DNA from: Atrina japonica
Taxonomy: Eukaryota > Mollusca > Bivalvia > Pterioida > Pinnidae
Length of the DNA stretch: 64,000 nucleotides
Assembly: GCA_030159075.1 (NCBI GenBank)
Contig: BROG01000462.1
Location: 479,501-543,500 of the forward strand
Direction of reading: 5' to 3'
Translations under genes and position numbers: made by a program
Notes under the pieces: generated by a model
Databases searched by the model: none
What the model saw: the letters and a program-made list of their open reading frames with translations, nothing else
Told to the model about the DNA's origin: nothing
Shown here: positions 25,448-37,899 of the stretch, piece after piece
Layout of the letters: each line of letters opens with the position of its first letter
Numbering within the stretch: position 1 is the first letter of the stretch

Positions 25448-25732
25448 ATTGTTTAGTGAGCCGGCCTGGATCAGTCGGTAGTGCGCTCGACTCTTGATCG
25501 TGAGGTCCGAGTCCAGCTGGTGGCAGGTTGGTTTTCTGTCCTTCGGATGAGACAGTTAAAACTGAGGTCCCATGTCACAGTAGGTATTGGCACGTTAAAG
25601 AACCCTCACTGCTCAATGGCCATATGTGCCGAGCATAGACCAAAATTTGAAGCCCTTCACCGGCATTTGGTGACATCTCAATATGAGTGAAATATTCTTG
25701 AGTGGGACTTCAAACAACAATAAAGAAACAAA
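25448..25732 (+). mobile_element. tRNA-derived SINE, family B
   Basis: The head has an A-box word tggatcagtcggtagtgcg and a B-box word ggtccgagtcc, with tRNA-like spacing. The body includes cctgtccttcggatga-type sequence (tgtccttcggatgagacagt), cccatgtcacagtaggt, ggcacgttaaagaaccctca and ttgaagcccttcaccggc. It ends gggacttcaaacaacaataa plus an A-rich tail. A minus-strand copy lies at 29940-30200. The short open frame through it is not a gene. Confidence 0.9.
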
Positions 25733-26540
25733 CAGACCCCAATCGTTTACATACATACATGTACATTTACTCCATACAAATATCCCTGTGGATATGATCT
25801 TGGTCAGTATGATGATATTTTCATGTATTTTTATCAGATGAAAATTAGTACCCCATTGGTGCCTCATGGTCAGTCTGCTCTTGAAGGTCATTGCTCTGAG
25901 TATGCAATGGCCAGAGAAAACTGTGCTATTTTTATAGATAAGTACTTCACTAGTCCAGCCACTTATTATAAATACTAAGGCGATAAACCTGCCAACACAT
26001 AGAAAAACAGGGAGGCACCTGAAGGGATAACATGACAATATCTTTTTTTTCAATTTACCTTCAGATCATTACATTGTTTTTTCCAAAATGTGGAGATTTT
26101 TTGTTTCGTTTGATTGTTGTCGGTGGTGAGTTGCAGTTAATTTTTCATTGTTTTTGGGGAGACAAATGCGACTTTTTTAAGTGCAGAGCTCATTCATTCC
26201 TCTCTGTGGTTCACATGTCTTATAAGTACATTGTAGATATGTGCACCAATTTAAATTTCGACATGACCTTCTTTTCCAGCATGACATGACTTAAAGCTTT
26301 CTTATGGACAGATTACCTAAATAATTTCATGGTAAGCTCATTTTGTGGTTATTGATCGGATTGCAAACATCCGTGGACTGACATGTTGGGTCATTCAGTG
26401 TAGCATGCCATGTAAATGAGAGCTTCTTGGTTCAAAACCAAATTAAGACGTTGTTTTGATCATTGAAATAAGAACTCACTAATTCTCTGCCTAACTCTAA
26501 AGAAGTAAAAGTACATGACTGCATCTGTCGCACAAACTTA

Positions 26541-26632
26541 TTAACTTGTCAACCCCTTAAAAACAATGGACTCTTCTGTAAATTGATGACTTAAACCCAT
26601 TCAAATGTGTCTATAGGGGCTGATGGCTTAAC
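26541..26632 (+). mobile_element. 91-bp TIR element copy
   Basis: ttaacttgtcaacccctt at the left, aatggactcttctgtaaatt in the core and ctataggggctgatggcttaa at the right. Both TIRs are present. Confidence 0.85.
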
Positions 26633-27765
26633 ATAAAGATGACTTCTTTGTTCTAGAACCCTTGTTCCTATACACAGTCCCTTGTCAATGATGGTACTGG
26701 ACGATTTAGAGAATTTGATCAGTTTGTCAGTTTCTGAGTTTGTGATCATCAAGTTTCTCTCTCACATATGTTAAACTCTTTCTCTATCATGGTGTACTGG
26801 CTCCCACTCTTTCCCTCCCTCCCCCCTCTCTCTCTCTCCAATCAAAGAGCTGACATTAATTGAATTCTTCAGACCTTGTTGAAGATCAGAAATTAGTTAT
26901 GATATTATGTTTGAAACATCAGAAAAAATATGCAGACTTGAAAAAAAAATTGGGAGTGACAAGCCCTTTTTAATGTGATTTTCCTCACTTATCAGAAATT
27001 TCCACATGAATTGCATTATTCATACTATATTTAGTTTATATCAATTACAAGTTTTATTATATTTATACCATTTTGACAATTTGTCTTAATAAAACCTTCA
27101 AGTGTTTTCTGCGGTTTCCATTTTTAACATTTATGTACTAAGTTGCAGTTCATCCACCGAAGCATGTACATGCCAACAGTTTAAAACAAGTTTTAAATTC
27201 CTGTCTTTGTTTATGTCTCTGACTTTGGTATGTACCCACAAGTGTACTTCATTGCGATTTGTTACAGATTAAAGAAAATGGTTTAGGTCTATTTTTGTGC
27301 ACCAAAATCTGTCTAGAATGTGTGTCAGCATGTATTTAAATATTATGTATAATTGTCAGTCAGAATGCAAAGCTGATTTTGATCTTAAGATTTAGACGAG
27401 TCTTTGAACAAAAGCCTGTTAAACTATTTGGCTGGTAATCAGGTCAACTGAAATATGCTTTGTATGTGTCTTTACTACATTAATTGCAGAATTTTTCACA
27501 CAAAAAAAAATTGAGCACACAAATGCCTCAGACATGGTTTTGTCTGAGCTTGTCTGACATTTACCGATTTAAAATTTCGAAGACTTTAATAAAACTATTT
27601 TTGTTTCATTGTTTCAATTTGTAAATTCAAACCAGTGTTTAATTAGACTCCATTACAAAGTGACTTTTTTCATAAAAAGATTGATATCGAAATAAGGATT
27701 AGAAATTATACAGAAGTATTCCAAATAGAAAGTTTAACTCTGTCAATAAATATTCAGTTTATGTA

Positions 27766-27767
<2 letters not shown>

Positions 27768-27853
<86 letters not shown>
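27768..27853. repeat. (TG)(TA)(GA) compound microsatellite
   Basis: GT, then about 20 TA units, then about 16 GA units. Confidence 0.9.
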
Positions 27854-27861
<8 letters not shown>

Positions 27862-28140
27862 AATGTTTATATAGTCAAACCTTACTATATTGAAATCAAA
27901 TTTTTCTTTCACATGAACAAAGATTTCAAAACAACCGGGTTTTAATGGCAATAAAGATATTTGGCTGGGGAATCAACATTGTTTCAAATAAGCAAATAAA
28001 GCAGGATTTCAATGTAACAAGGTTTAATATAAGTCAGTTGGACTGTAAATCAGTCTACATATATGTATTTATTCAAAAGAGGATAGAATTTGAGATTCTC
28101 ACAATTTTTGGTGGCAGATTAATTCAACAAAGAACCAAAG

Positions 28141-28262
28141 TTATGTGTTGTCCCCAGGTTCATTGTAACCAGGTTCTGACCTCAAACATTTGAAACTGTC
28201 TGCCACCAAGTAAATTTTTGTGGGATGTGGCATTAAACAACATTCAAACAAACAGACAAACA
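28141..28262 (+). mobile_element. SINE family A tail fragment
   Basis: Contains ccaggttcattgtaaccagg, ctgtctgccaccaagtaa and gggatgtggcattaaacaac, the 3' half of family A. No tRNA head is visible. Confidence 0.65.
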
Positions 28263-28293
28263 GAATATAAGGACCCCCTAAAGAGACGATACA

Positions 28294-28847
28294 GTGGGAC
28301 ATGTCTTAAGAGATCACCCTGTATGGTACATGTCTTAAGAGATCACCCTGTATGGGACATGTCTTAAGAGACCACCCTGTATGGGACATGTCTCAAGAGA
28401 CCACCCTGTATGGGACATGTCTTAAAAGATCACCCTGTATGGGACATGTCTTAAGAGACCACCCTGTATGGTACATGTCTTAAGAGATCACCCTGTATGG
28501 GACATGTCTTAAGAGACCACCCTGTATGGGACATGTCTCAAGAGACCACCCTGTATGGGACATGTCTTAAAAGATCACCCTGTATGGGACATGTCTTAAG
28601 AGACCACCCTGTATGGGACATGTCTTAAGAGACCACCCTGTATGGGACATGTCTTAAGAGACCACCCTGTATGGGACATGTCTTAAGAGACCACCCTGTA
28701 TGGGACATGTCTTAAGAGATCACCCTGTATGGGACATGTCTTAAGAGACCACCCTGTATGGGACATGTCTTAAGAGATCACCCTGTATGGGACATGTCTT
28801 AAGAGATCACCCTGTATGGGACATGTCTTAAGAGATCACCCTGTATA
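28294..28847. repeat. 29-bp minisatellite
   Basis: About 19 highly similar copies of a unit reading tgtatgggacatgtcttaag plus agaccaccc; successive units start at 28352 and 28381. The variants are mainly gacc/gatc and tcttaag/tctcaag, in a pattern that suggests a multi-unit higher order. There is no spacer diversity, so it is not a CRISPR array. Confidence 0.97.
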
Positions 28848-29552
28848 TCATTGTGATGTGATCTATCAAGACAGGAAATCTTCCTAAAGAAGTTTTATTC
28901 AAAAATTATATAACCAATTGGTTTTCAGAATGTGACCTTAAAAGGCAGGTGGTCTGTAATGAGAGTGATCTTTCAAGGCAAGTTCTACTACATGTATATA
29001 TATTTATGTACATGTAACTCATTTTGAATCCTGTGTATGGAGACATTTTTTAAAAACATTTTAATACATGTAAATGTTAAATTGTGAAATTATTAGTAAG
29101 TCTGTAAATAAAAGCCTTTTCATGATGTAAAAATTATAATTTTATTCTTAATGAAATTGATTGAAACAGCACTTAAATGTATAAAGGGGTCGGGATGGTA
29201 AAGCATAAGAATAGTAACTATTACCAAACATTGGTTATGAATTGAAGCCAATTTGTTTAGACTTACAAAGGATAGGGTGTACAAAATACATCAAAAGCTG
29301 AATGATATTACACAGAGGTCACACAGTGCTGAGTCGTTTGTCTTACTGCCTTTAGAGGGATTCATATTTTTTTTATCAAGTACAAACATGACCATCATAA
29401 AAGTTGAAAGCTTCCTCACTGAAATTCAAAGTTTCTTTCACCACAATTCAGGACTGGATTGGTCTGTTTTTTGAGATGAAATTTGTCATAATTGAAAAAT
29501 GAGTAATAGACATAAGCATTTTCCTCCAACAAGAAGTGAAAATTAACAAATA

Positions 29553-29640
29553 GCTCATTATCCCATGAAAACCAATAGTCTCTTCTGTACATCAATGACT
29601 AAGACCAGTCTAAAAGTGTCTTTAGGGGGTGATTGTGATA
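29553..29640 (+). mobile_element. 91-bp TIR element copy
   Basis: agctcattatcccatgaaaa, then gtctcttctgtacatcaatg and gtgtctttagggggtgattg. The outer TTAA is eroded. Confidence 0.65.
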
Positions 29641-29939
29641 GTAAGTACCGGTAATATGTGAAGATAAGTATAAAAGTTGAATTAAAAGTTAAAGTTATTC
29701 TTTTCAATATTTGGTCAGAATAATAATGTCAGATTGTTTTTTACTCTTTCAACCCTAGCAAGCATAATGGACTGATCCAATATGATTGAAATAGTATGAC
29801 AGAAGTATATTTTGTTGGGGGGGTGGGGGTGGGGTTGACTGGATTGATAAATGCAGCTAAAATGAAAAATGGTCACTTAGGCATGTAGATATTTAGACTT
29901 ATGAATTTAACATTGTTTTATTGTTGGTTGTATTTTTGT

Positions 29940-30200
29940 GTAATGTCCCACTCAAGAATCTTTCATTCATATGGAGACATCACCAATGCTGATGAAGGGC
30001 TTCAAAGTTTGGCCTATGCTTGGCATTTACAGCCATTGGGTTGTGAGCGTTCTTTAACATGCAGACACCTACTGTGACATAGTACCTTCATCTTTACTGT
30101 CTTATCTGAAGGGCAGGAATCCGACTGCCACGGCTGGACTCTAACTCACAACCTCACGATCAAGAGTCCAGCACGCTACTGACTGATCCAGGTTGACTCA
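29940..30200 (-). mobile_element. tRNA-derived SINE, family B, minus strand
   Basis: It reads as the reverse complement of the element at 25448-25732: gtcccactcaagaatctttc, then gaagggcttcaaagtttggc, cgttctttaacatgcagaca, the B-box complement ggactctaactc and the A-box complement ctactgactgatcca. Its 5' (tRNA) end is at about 30200. Confidence 0.85.
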
Positions 30201-30317
30201 ACATTGTTTTATCATTGAAGTACACTTGATTGAAAAAAACTTGGGCTTTCTAGCAACTTGAAATGCCTTCTCATCCCCCACCCCTACCTCCAACATTGAA
30301 AAATGTAAACATTTTCC

Positions 30318-30416
30318 TCCCAGATACATTGTTACTGGGTTCTCTCTTCCACTGTTAAAAAACTGGCCACCACCATATAACTGAAAATTTGTTGAGTGTG
30401 GCATTAAATACTATCC
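30318..30416 (+). mobile_element. SINE family A tail fragment
   Basis: Contains gggttctctcttccactgtt, ccaccaccatataactgaaa and ttgttgagtgtggcattaaa. There is no tRNA head. Confidence 0.7.
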
Positions 30417-31654
30417 CAAATTCCTTTGTTAAATGAACACCTACAGAAGAATTTATATTATTCCTGTATACAGGAATACCTGTGTATTGTAACGTAGTGA
30501 CCAGGTGTCACTGTTTTATTTACATTCAACTTCCGACTGAATTAGAACGTATTTTGTTTCTCCGGCTTTTATATTCAGACATGATAGCGTCACAAATATT
30601 TCTTTTACCTGTTAGTCTTACTGGTACTTCATAAATCTGTCAGGGCACCTGAGCTCTCCAGCTCTCTCATAGTGATAGTGTACATTTTGTATAGAACATT
30701 TATAATTGATAGTCGGCCATTATCTGTTGTATTAATTTCATACTGTATGAGATGACTGGGATTTGAGTCTATCTTTAGGCACAGGTTTCTATTTTTAGAC
30801 TATCTGAAAAATTAATTACCTATACCATAATTGTGTAATCCATGTACTTGGCTTAATAGCAGAACACAACTTTGTAGTGCAAAATGCTGTACATGTGTAC
30901 ATGAACAAAGAATTTATACACAATATATATATCAGTTTTAGCATTTCTCTGGTTTTTAAAAATATTTTGTAGCCCTTTGATAAACTCTTTTCTACTTTCT
31001 CTGGCTTTCCCATTATCTCCCATCTTAAAGTACATGTAAAGGCTTGAAGGTTTAAGAAATGTACTCATCGATATCATACTTATGTTGTGTATTATTCATA
31101 GCGATTAATTCTCATATCAAAATATATTACGGTTTGTGATTTTGCAACATAATGGGAACTGAATATTGTATGAATGTTGAATTTACATAATTACCATAAA
31201 AAACATTTTTATTTGAATTGTTAACATCTTACAGATACAAGTATAAAGTACCTGTGTACTATTGATTACAACAAAACTATGTAAGTAATTGTATTTCAAC
31301 TTCCTGGTCAAAAAGTAATAACAGCCTATTACCCTACAGACCAATAAATGTTCCCTGATTCATATCCCCACAATTTTTATTATAGGAATTTTTTTTTCTG
31401 ATCTTTAGACCAAGGACTAAAGATGTGTTGTGGTGAAAGTTATTGTGTTCCACTAGCTACATTGTGATGACAAACATCCTGGATGTGACACAGTTTGATG
31501 CAAATAATCGTACATCTGCCATGACTCAGTTCAAATCTGATAATTTTTTTTTCAAATATCGGTCAGTCGTTATCTATCATCCAGGTAAATGCTTAGTGTC
31601 ATTAAAGTTGTAATATTTGATATAAATAATCCAGTGCTAAACTGGGTTCAGAGC

Positions 31655-32520
31655 CACACTGGGGTAGAGAGGTGTTTAATTGGGTACAGACCCTTACTGA
31701 CTGAGGTAGAGAGGTGTTTAATTGGGTTCAGACCCTACTGACTGAGGTAGAGAGGTGTTTAATTGGGTTCAGACCCTACTGACTGAGGTAGAGAGGTGTT
31801 TAATTGGGTTCAGACCCTACTAATTGGGTTTATACCCTTACTGACTGAGGTAGAGAGGTGTTTAATTGGGATTCAGAGGTGTTTACTGACCCTACTGACT
31901 GAGGTAGAGAGAGGTGTTACTGAATTACAGAGGTGTTTATCAGACCCTTACTGACTGAGGTAGAGAGGTGTTTAATTGGGTTGACTGATAGAGAGGTGTT
32001 TAATTTACTTACTGACTGAGGTAGAGAGGTGTTTAATTGGGTTCAGACCCTTACTGACTGAGGTAGAGAGGTGTTTAATTGGGTTCAGACCCTTACTGAC
32101 TGAGGTAGAGAGGTGTTTAATTGGGTTTTCAGACTGAGGTACCCTTACCCTTACTGACTGAGGTAGAGAGGTGTTTAATTGGGTTTATACCCTTACTGAC
32201 TGAGGTAGAGAGGTGTTTAATTGGGTTCAGACCCTTACTGACTGAGGTAGAGAGGTGTTTAATTGGGTTTATACCCTTACTGACTGAGGTAGAGAGGTGT
32301 TTAATTGGGTTCAGACCCTTACTGACTGAGGACCCTTACTGAGAGGTAGAGAGGTGTTTAATTGGGTTTATACCCTTACTGACTGAGGTAGAGAGGTGTT
32401 TAATTGGGTTCAGACCCTTACTGACTGAGGTAGAGAGGTGTTTAATTGGGTTCAGACCCTTACTGACTGAGGTAGAGAGGTGTTTAATTGGGTTCAGACC
32501 CTTACTGACTGAGTTTGATA
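31655..32520. repeat. 42-bp minisatellite with scrambled units
   Basis: About 20 copies of a 42-bp unit built on cagacccttactgactgagg plus tagagaggtgtttaattggg. Several units are cut or interleaved (near 31865-31950, 31980-32010, 32120-32150 and 32330-32345). Because 42 is a multiple of three, an open frame with a 14-residue repeat appears; I treat that as an artefact of the array. Confidence 0.9.
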
Positions 32521-32701
32521 GGTATTAAGTTGGGATCAGATCCTCTCTGAGAGGTAGAGAAATGTTAAATTGGTATCAGACATACATGTAGATTTGCACA
32601 TGGGGTGTCGTAAAGGAAGATCAACTTATCACAATATGCTAGGTTCACCATAATAATGCATTTAAATTAATGATGTACAGTATACAAAAACCTTCTAAAT
32701 C

Positions 32702-32793
32702 ATGAACTCATCAAACCCTGAAAAATAATAGACTCTTCTGTAAATCAATGGCTTAAATTAGTCCAAATGTGTCTTAAGGGGTGATTGAGTTGA
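32702..32793 (+). mobile_element. 91-bp TIR element copy
   Basis: gaactcatcaaaccctgaaa, then gactcttctgtaaatcaatg and gtgtcttaaggggtgattga. Both TIRs are recognisable. Confidence 0.75.
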
Positions 32794-34675
32794 GTTTTCA
32801 CTTGAAATTTTCCCGAAGACATAAATGATTAGAATTGAAATATATGTACGTAAGTGTTGTGTATCTGTTTATTTCCACAAGACACTTTTTTATCATGAAA
32901 CGTGTGAACTCCACAAGGCATCATATACTTGTGGTGGTACATGCAAACCACAACTGTGGCTTTTGACTACTGCGAAACTGATTCTTTGTCAGTATGTAGT
33001 TTATTATTGTGCAAATAGTTGGGAGAACACAGTTTTTGTGTACTTGACTGGTGCTCAGAAATTCCTTTCATACCACTTGTATGAAAATGTATACGCACAT
33101 ACACAACATAGTAAGTTATCCTTACTCCTTGTATTTCTTGGAGTAATATACTCTTCACTGTTCCAATACATGTACCTGACTTAGTTGTTCTTGTCATTTC
33201 ATGATCACCATTGGTTTTATATTTTTTCTGGATCATTATGAAAATGACCCACATGTAAATGAAGATTCTACACATTGCCTATTTCGCCAAGCACTTGTGT
33301 TCATTTAAGTCATTTTGTCAGTGACACCCCCCCCCCCCCAAAAAAAAAAAATTGATACTCAAATATCAGTGTATTAACATAATAAAAAATATATTCTTAG
33401 TACATTGAGCATGCCAACATAATAACCCCATAAAACTTGCTAGATTTTGTACAAATTTGGCTTGTAAGTGATCAAAGAGCAAGCTGACCCAGCTGTTTTT
33501 CAGAAATATTGCAGTACACAGGATTTGATTGTACACAAAGGCATTGCTTGTTAAAGACAGACAAATGTATATGTGTGATAGATCGTTTTGATAATTTCGG
33601 CAAACTTAAAAATCATTTATTTGCATTTAATGATAGAATCCATTTTCCGCATTACTAATCGTAGATGAGTTCAGCATTAAAGGTACTGATAATTGACCTT
33701 TTTGATGTTTTTCTATCGCTTTGATCTTGAGTAGAATCTACATACACATGGCTAGACGATGTTTGGGCTAGAATAAATTTGAATATGTCTGCAATATACA
33801 TCTATTAGACCTGTAATATACGATATTTTATTTCTGATTTTTTATTTGCTTACATGTAGGAGCTAACTTTAGTCTGTTGTTGTCTCGCCATGTATGGAGA
33901 CATTTTTATCACTGTGCTTTTGTTTTTTATCTTAAGATTGTTTGTGTTGTTCTTTTTCTGATGATTAGCCATCAACTGAAGCACTACACATTTTTTTATT
34001 CTCTTTGAAAAATTTGTAAATAATTTGTTGTACACATGTACCTGTGCGACGCTGTGTTGTTCAGACTGTTTTTAACAAGTTCACAGTGACCTGAAGCATG
34101 GTCAAATTCAGAAACAAATAAACTTCTACCACTGTGGACATGAAATAAAGAAAAACTAAGGCAAGGCATTTGTACATTTCGGAGCAGATAAAGGCACAAG
34201 GTCAAAGGGAGATAATTGGCCTCAGGGTCACAAAATGATGTAAGCGGGTTAGTCAAATCAAAATAGAAATGCTAAATTAAAATTTGCCCAAATGTCATCT
34301 ACTCCATTGTTTAGCATTTTCCCAGTGTTTAACTAGAATGTGATTTTCCCCTAAACATTTGAATTAAATGAGTTTGACAATTATACATCATGTATATTTA
34401 AAAGCAAATACCAGCTTATGAACTGACTGTGTCTGTTGGTTTGTTGGTGTGTCTGTCTACATGTACATCAACACTTTAACTGTTGCTTTGACAGCTGTGT
34501 TATGAGAAATCCTCAGTATATTGGAATTATGTACTCATGTTGAGGAAATATATATGGTATTAGGAACAAATTTCATAAAAATCATGTAGTTATGGAAATA
34601 GTGGAAACTTTAATGAAAAAAAAAATTCTTATACATGTATATTTATGAAATTTTAAAGACCCGGTTCTTACACTT

Positions 34676-34710
34676 CCCCAGCCCTGTCCCCATCCCCTGC
34701 GGAAACCCCC
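34676..34710 (-). other. Possible G-quadruplex, minus strand
   Basis: Runs of 4, 3, 4, 4 and 5 C on the + strand within 35 bases give four or more G-tracts on the minus strand with loops of 2 to 8 bases. Confidence 0.45.
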
Positions 34711-34817
34711 TCCTGAAGACAAAAACTGAAATATAATTCTGTGTACATGAGCTAGAAATTTCAATTTTAAGCATTATTTAACATTAAAAAACAGTTCAAA
34801 ATCAATAAATGTAGTTA

Positions 34818-34890
34818 TAAAGCCTTGAAAAACAATGGACTCTGTAAATCAATGACTTGAACCAATCAAATGTGTATTTGAGGGTGAATA

Positions 34891-34891
<1 letters not shown>
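34818..34891 (+). mobile_element. 91-bp TIR element, internally shortened copy
   Basis: ccttgaaaaacaatggactc, then tgtaaatcaatgacttgaac and gagggtgaata. A few core bases are missing. Confidence 0.65.
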
Positions 34892-34893
<2 letters not shown>

Positions 34894-34926
<33 letters not shown>

Positions 34927-34941
34927 CTCACACACACAAAC

Positions 34942-34973
<32 letters not shown>

Positions 34974-34974
34974 T
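34894..34974. repeat. (TG)(TA)(CA)(TA) microsatellite
   Basis: Compound dinucleotide run. Confidence 0.85.
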
Positions 34975-35296
34975 ACACTTTCATCTTGGCTTGTGAACGG
35001 TTGTCGATTGTCCAGTGTTTTACATGTAAACAAGTAATTTTAAGAATGATTTTTGTGTACAAAATGTAAACCTTTTTCATATATGGAAACTTCGAGATAG
35101 CAAGTGATATTTATGTAATATTTCATAACTTCGGACCAGAAAAAAATTTCTACATAAAAACTTTGAGATATCCAGAATAAAAGTAGTATAAATATATAAT
35201 CGCGTAATCGGGACCAGCCGTCCGACTTTGACATAACCAAAATTTCAGTTTATCCGATTTTGACATTAAGAGATTCCACTGTGTGTGCAATATATA

Positions 35297-35482
35297 TACA
35301 GTGAAACCTGTATATAGGGGCCACCCAAGGGACCAGAAAATATTGACCTTTATTTGCAGGTGACCCTTATACACAGGTTCAATTTAGTTGAAGTATGCAG
35401 TCAAGGGACTTAAAAAAAAAACTGGCCTTTATAAACAGGTAATCCTTATATAAATGTGGCCACTATAGCAGGTTTTACTGTA
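35297..35482. mobile_element. pogo/Tc1-mariner-like MITE
   Basis: Starts tacagtgaaacctgtatata and ends ctatagcaggttttactgta; the outer 14 or so bases are inverted, with TA at both edges. The interior repeats the words ccaagggacc, acacaggt and ataaacaggtaa. Confidence 0.8.
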
Positions 35483-35801
35483 TACACACACACACACACA
35501 CACAGACCATACTTCTAAAGTGAACCATGCATCTAATGTACAGAAGAACCCTGATGTTTTCATTGCCAACCTTACATCAGTTGTGCATCATATATTAACC
35601 ATGTCAAAATTGCAATGCAAAGTTATCCATGTATAGCAGAAGAAATCTGTATTTTGACTATTTCTGTGTAGCATTAAGGGCAAGCACTATGTGATAAACT
35701 GTAATTTAGTAGAAATATTCCACGAGTCATTCTTGGAGGAAAAAAAAAAACGTGAATGGGGGTGTCAGAGGGAAATGAATTTTTTTTTTTACTTTAATAA
35801 A

Positions 35802-35887
35802 GTAACACATTCACCTGTTAAGATACGTTTGGACTGGTCTAAGTTATTGATTTACAAAAGAGTCCTTTTCAGGGGTTGATGGGTTAA
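35802..35887 (-). mobile_element. 91-bp TIR element copy
   Basis: gtaacacattcacctgttaa at the left, cgtttggactgg, gatttacaaaagagtccttt and aggggttgatgggttaa at the right. Confidence 0.8.
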
Positions 35888-36412
35888 ATTAAGTGGAATC
35901 CCAGAATCAAGCTCTGGTTTGACACCATAAAACTCGACAAATACTCTACTAATTTGAAACCTTAACCAATTAGAACATACAATTATCAGGTGTTGGTTAA
36001 TAACAAATTTTAAAAAAAAGAGTAATCCTTAAATTGTGTGGCACTTGACAGACAGATCTATTGTATAAATAAACTTTTAGAAGTCACTTTTTGTGGGGAT
36101 TTTATTTGAAAATGATCTCTCCCGAGAAGGCCTCTTTTGTTTCAGATTTGCACTGTAAATTGAAGTAGTATTCATCTTTTAAACTTGATTATTACCTTCC
36201 CTAAGATTGGTCTGGCAGATCTAAATTTGGCTACTTAAAGAGTTACTTGGCAGACATGTTCTATGTAGAGAATGCCTTTAGGTTAACGTGTAGTGCACCA
36301 AGGTCATACAGACAGACATACAGCACTTCATTACTTGTGTTGGAGTTTTATCTCAGCTCCAGTTTGAAACTAAAAATGTTATTCAGAGAAAAAAAAAAGG
36401 AATAACATGTTT

Positions 36413-36790
36413 TGTAACAATATGAGAAAGATAAAAAGGAAAATAACACTGTGGGAAAATAGATTACATGATTTCTCCATAATTTAGATATAAAATTCCA
36501 AATTTACTCAGCATAATATTCAGTATAGTTTTTAAACAACTCAACATCAAATTCAGCAGCAATTGAAGCTGCATGTTAAAAGGTCAAATATCTGTCACAC
36601 TAAGAATGATAGTGTAAAAAGGTTACCAAAGGTTGCATTATGGAGCTTCTAGAACTTTATGGAGTTCTGGAAGAGAGAGAGACCAGCGGGAAACCGATTG
36701 TTGAAACATTGTTACCATTGCTGTACTCTGCTGTGCTGAGAATAAAACTATGAAACTTTGAGTTATTGATATTTGTGGGTTGGTTTTTAT
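36413..36790 (+). repeat. 5' LTR, apparent, fragmentary
   Basis: It aligns in order with the 3' LTR (tgtaacaatatgag, attacatgatttct, ttagatataaaattcc, cagcagcaattgaagctgca, agaatgatagtgtaaaaagg, gaagagagagagaccagcgg, gagttattgatatttgtggg) but lacks about 340 bases in several blocks. Some joints contain words found right after the 3' LTR, such as tctccataa and tatagttt. Its exact ends, and any primer-binding site after it, cannot be read reliably. Confidence 0.75.
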
Positions 36791-37899
36791 TTTTCACCTG
36801 GTGTAAAATCTGATCCTGACAAACTCTAAAACTTAAAACTTAATTTAATAAAATTTAAATTAACCAAAACTCTATCTTAAACAAAAACTACAATTTTAAA
36901 CTTATTTAGGCAAATCCATAAAAACTTTTTTCTTGAGAAATAAAATACAAAATTTTTTGTGTTTATTTACGGCTTTTGTTGTCAAATTCAGTTAAATATA
37001 ATCATTGGAAACCACCATTTTTAGAGTGTCATAAGAGGTACATGGTTTGCAATGGCAGTACCTTGTAATTAGTAAAACCGGCAGACCTTAAATTATTGAG
37101 TTTTCAGAATATGTATAGCATTGGTACGTTGTAGGAGGTATTTTCGAAAATGTCCTCAAGAAATTATTAAAAGAAAAATTTAGTGAGTTTTTAAGTTTTC
37201 ATCTATGTTTGACTAAAAACAAAAGCACCTTAGTAGAACAACAGTTGATAGACATATTTTGTTGACTTTTGATTACATCGAACCTTAGTGCGACACGCGA
37301 ACAAAATGTTAGGGAATTTTGTGAGTTTTCAGATCATAAGATACGTCACACTACTCAAAATTGTGTTTGCAGCTGACGAGACAGACATTAGTGTGATATC
37401 AGTTTTTTCAGCAAACACCAAGTTTTCATAGGTCCAAATAGATCTGTACCTTGTGTCACATGATAGGTTTTGTCCGTTACTGGGTGCAGTATTTCGTGCA
37501 GTTTTCGATCCTCCATATCAATACACTGTGTTTTTCTATTAGTGCGAGATTTTCAAAGATTTAAGTGAGAATTTAGGGAACATAACAGGAAAACAGGCTC
37601 TTCTTTATAAGGAAGCCGATAAGAAGAGTTGTAGTAGAAAATGGTAACTTGTCACAATTAGCAGGAAATATATGTGTACTATGGTTTAGGACTTTAGTAA
37701 AGACATAAAAAGTGCCTGTTATTGTTTGCTTTTAGTAAATATTAAATTTACGATTGTTTGTTTCACCACTTTATCCTTGGTAGGGACTGGTTAAGACAAA
37801 ATGGAGTAAGATTATACTTTGATTTAGGTTCTTAAGAATAGGGAGAACCTATGTCAAAATTTGAAGATGATACTCACATATCATCCATAGTAAGAGAGA

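Noticed and set aside
25613..26053. Minus-strand open frame of 146 codons
   Set aside because: It overlaps the end of a SINE, has no codon-like composition or splice signals, and resembles nothing known.
28294..28847. Regular repeats that look like a CRISPR array
   Set aside because: The units are contiguous 29-mers without unique spacers, in a eukaryotic intron.
32121..32342. Open frame with a 14-residue repeat (LLTEVERCLIGF)
   Set aside because: It is the translation of the 42-bp minisatellite, whose period is a multiple of three; there is no other coding evidence.
32825..33275. Overlapping open frames on both strands (119 and 102 codons)
   Set aside because: Neither has a recognisable motif, and open frames on both strands suggest low stop density by chance.
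36413..36790. 5' LTR with many small deletions read as old age of the element
   Set aside because: The missing blocks are replaced by words from the flank after the 3' LTR, so the deletions are better explained by a mixed consensus than by decay.
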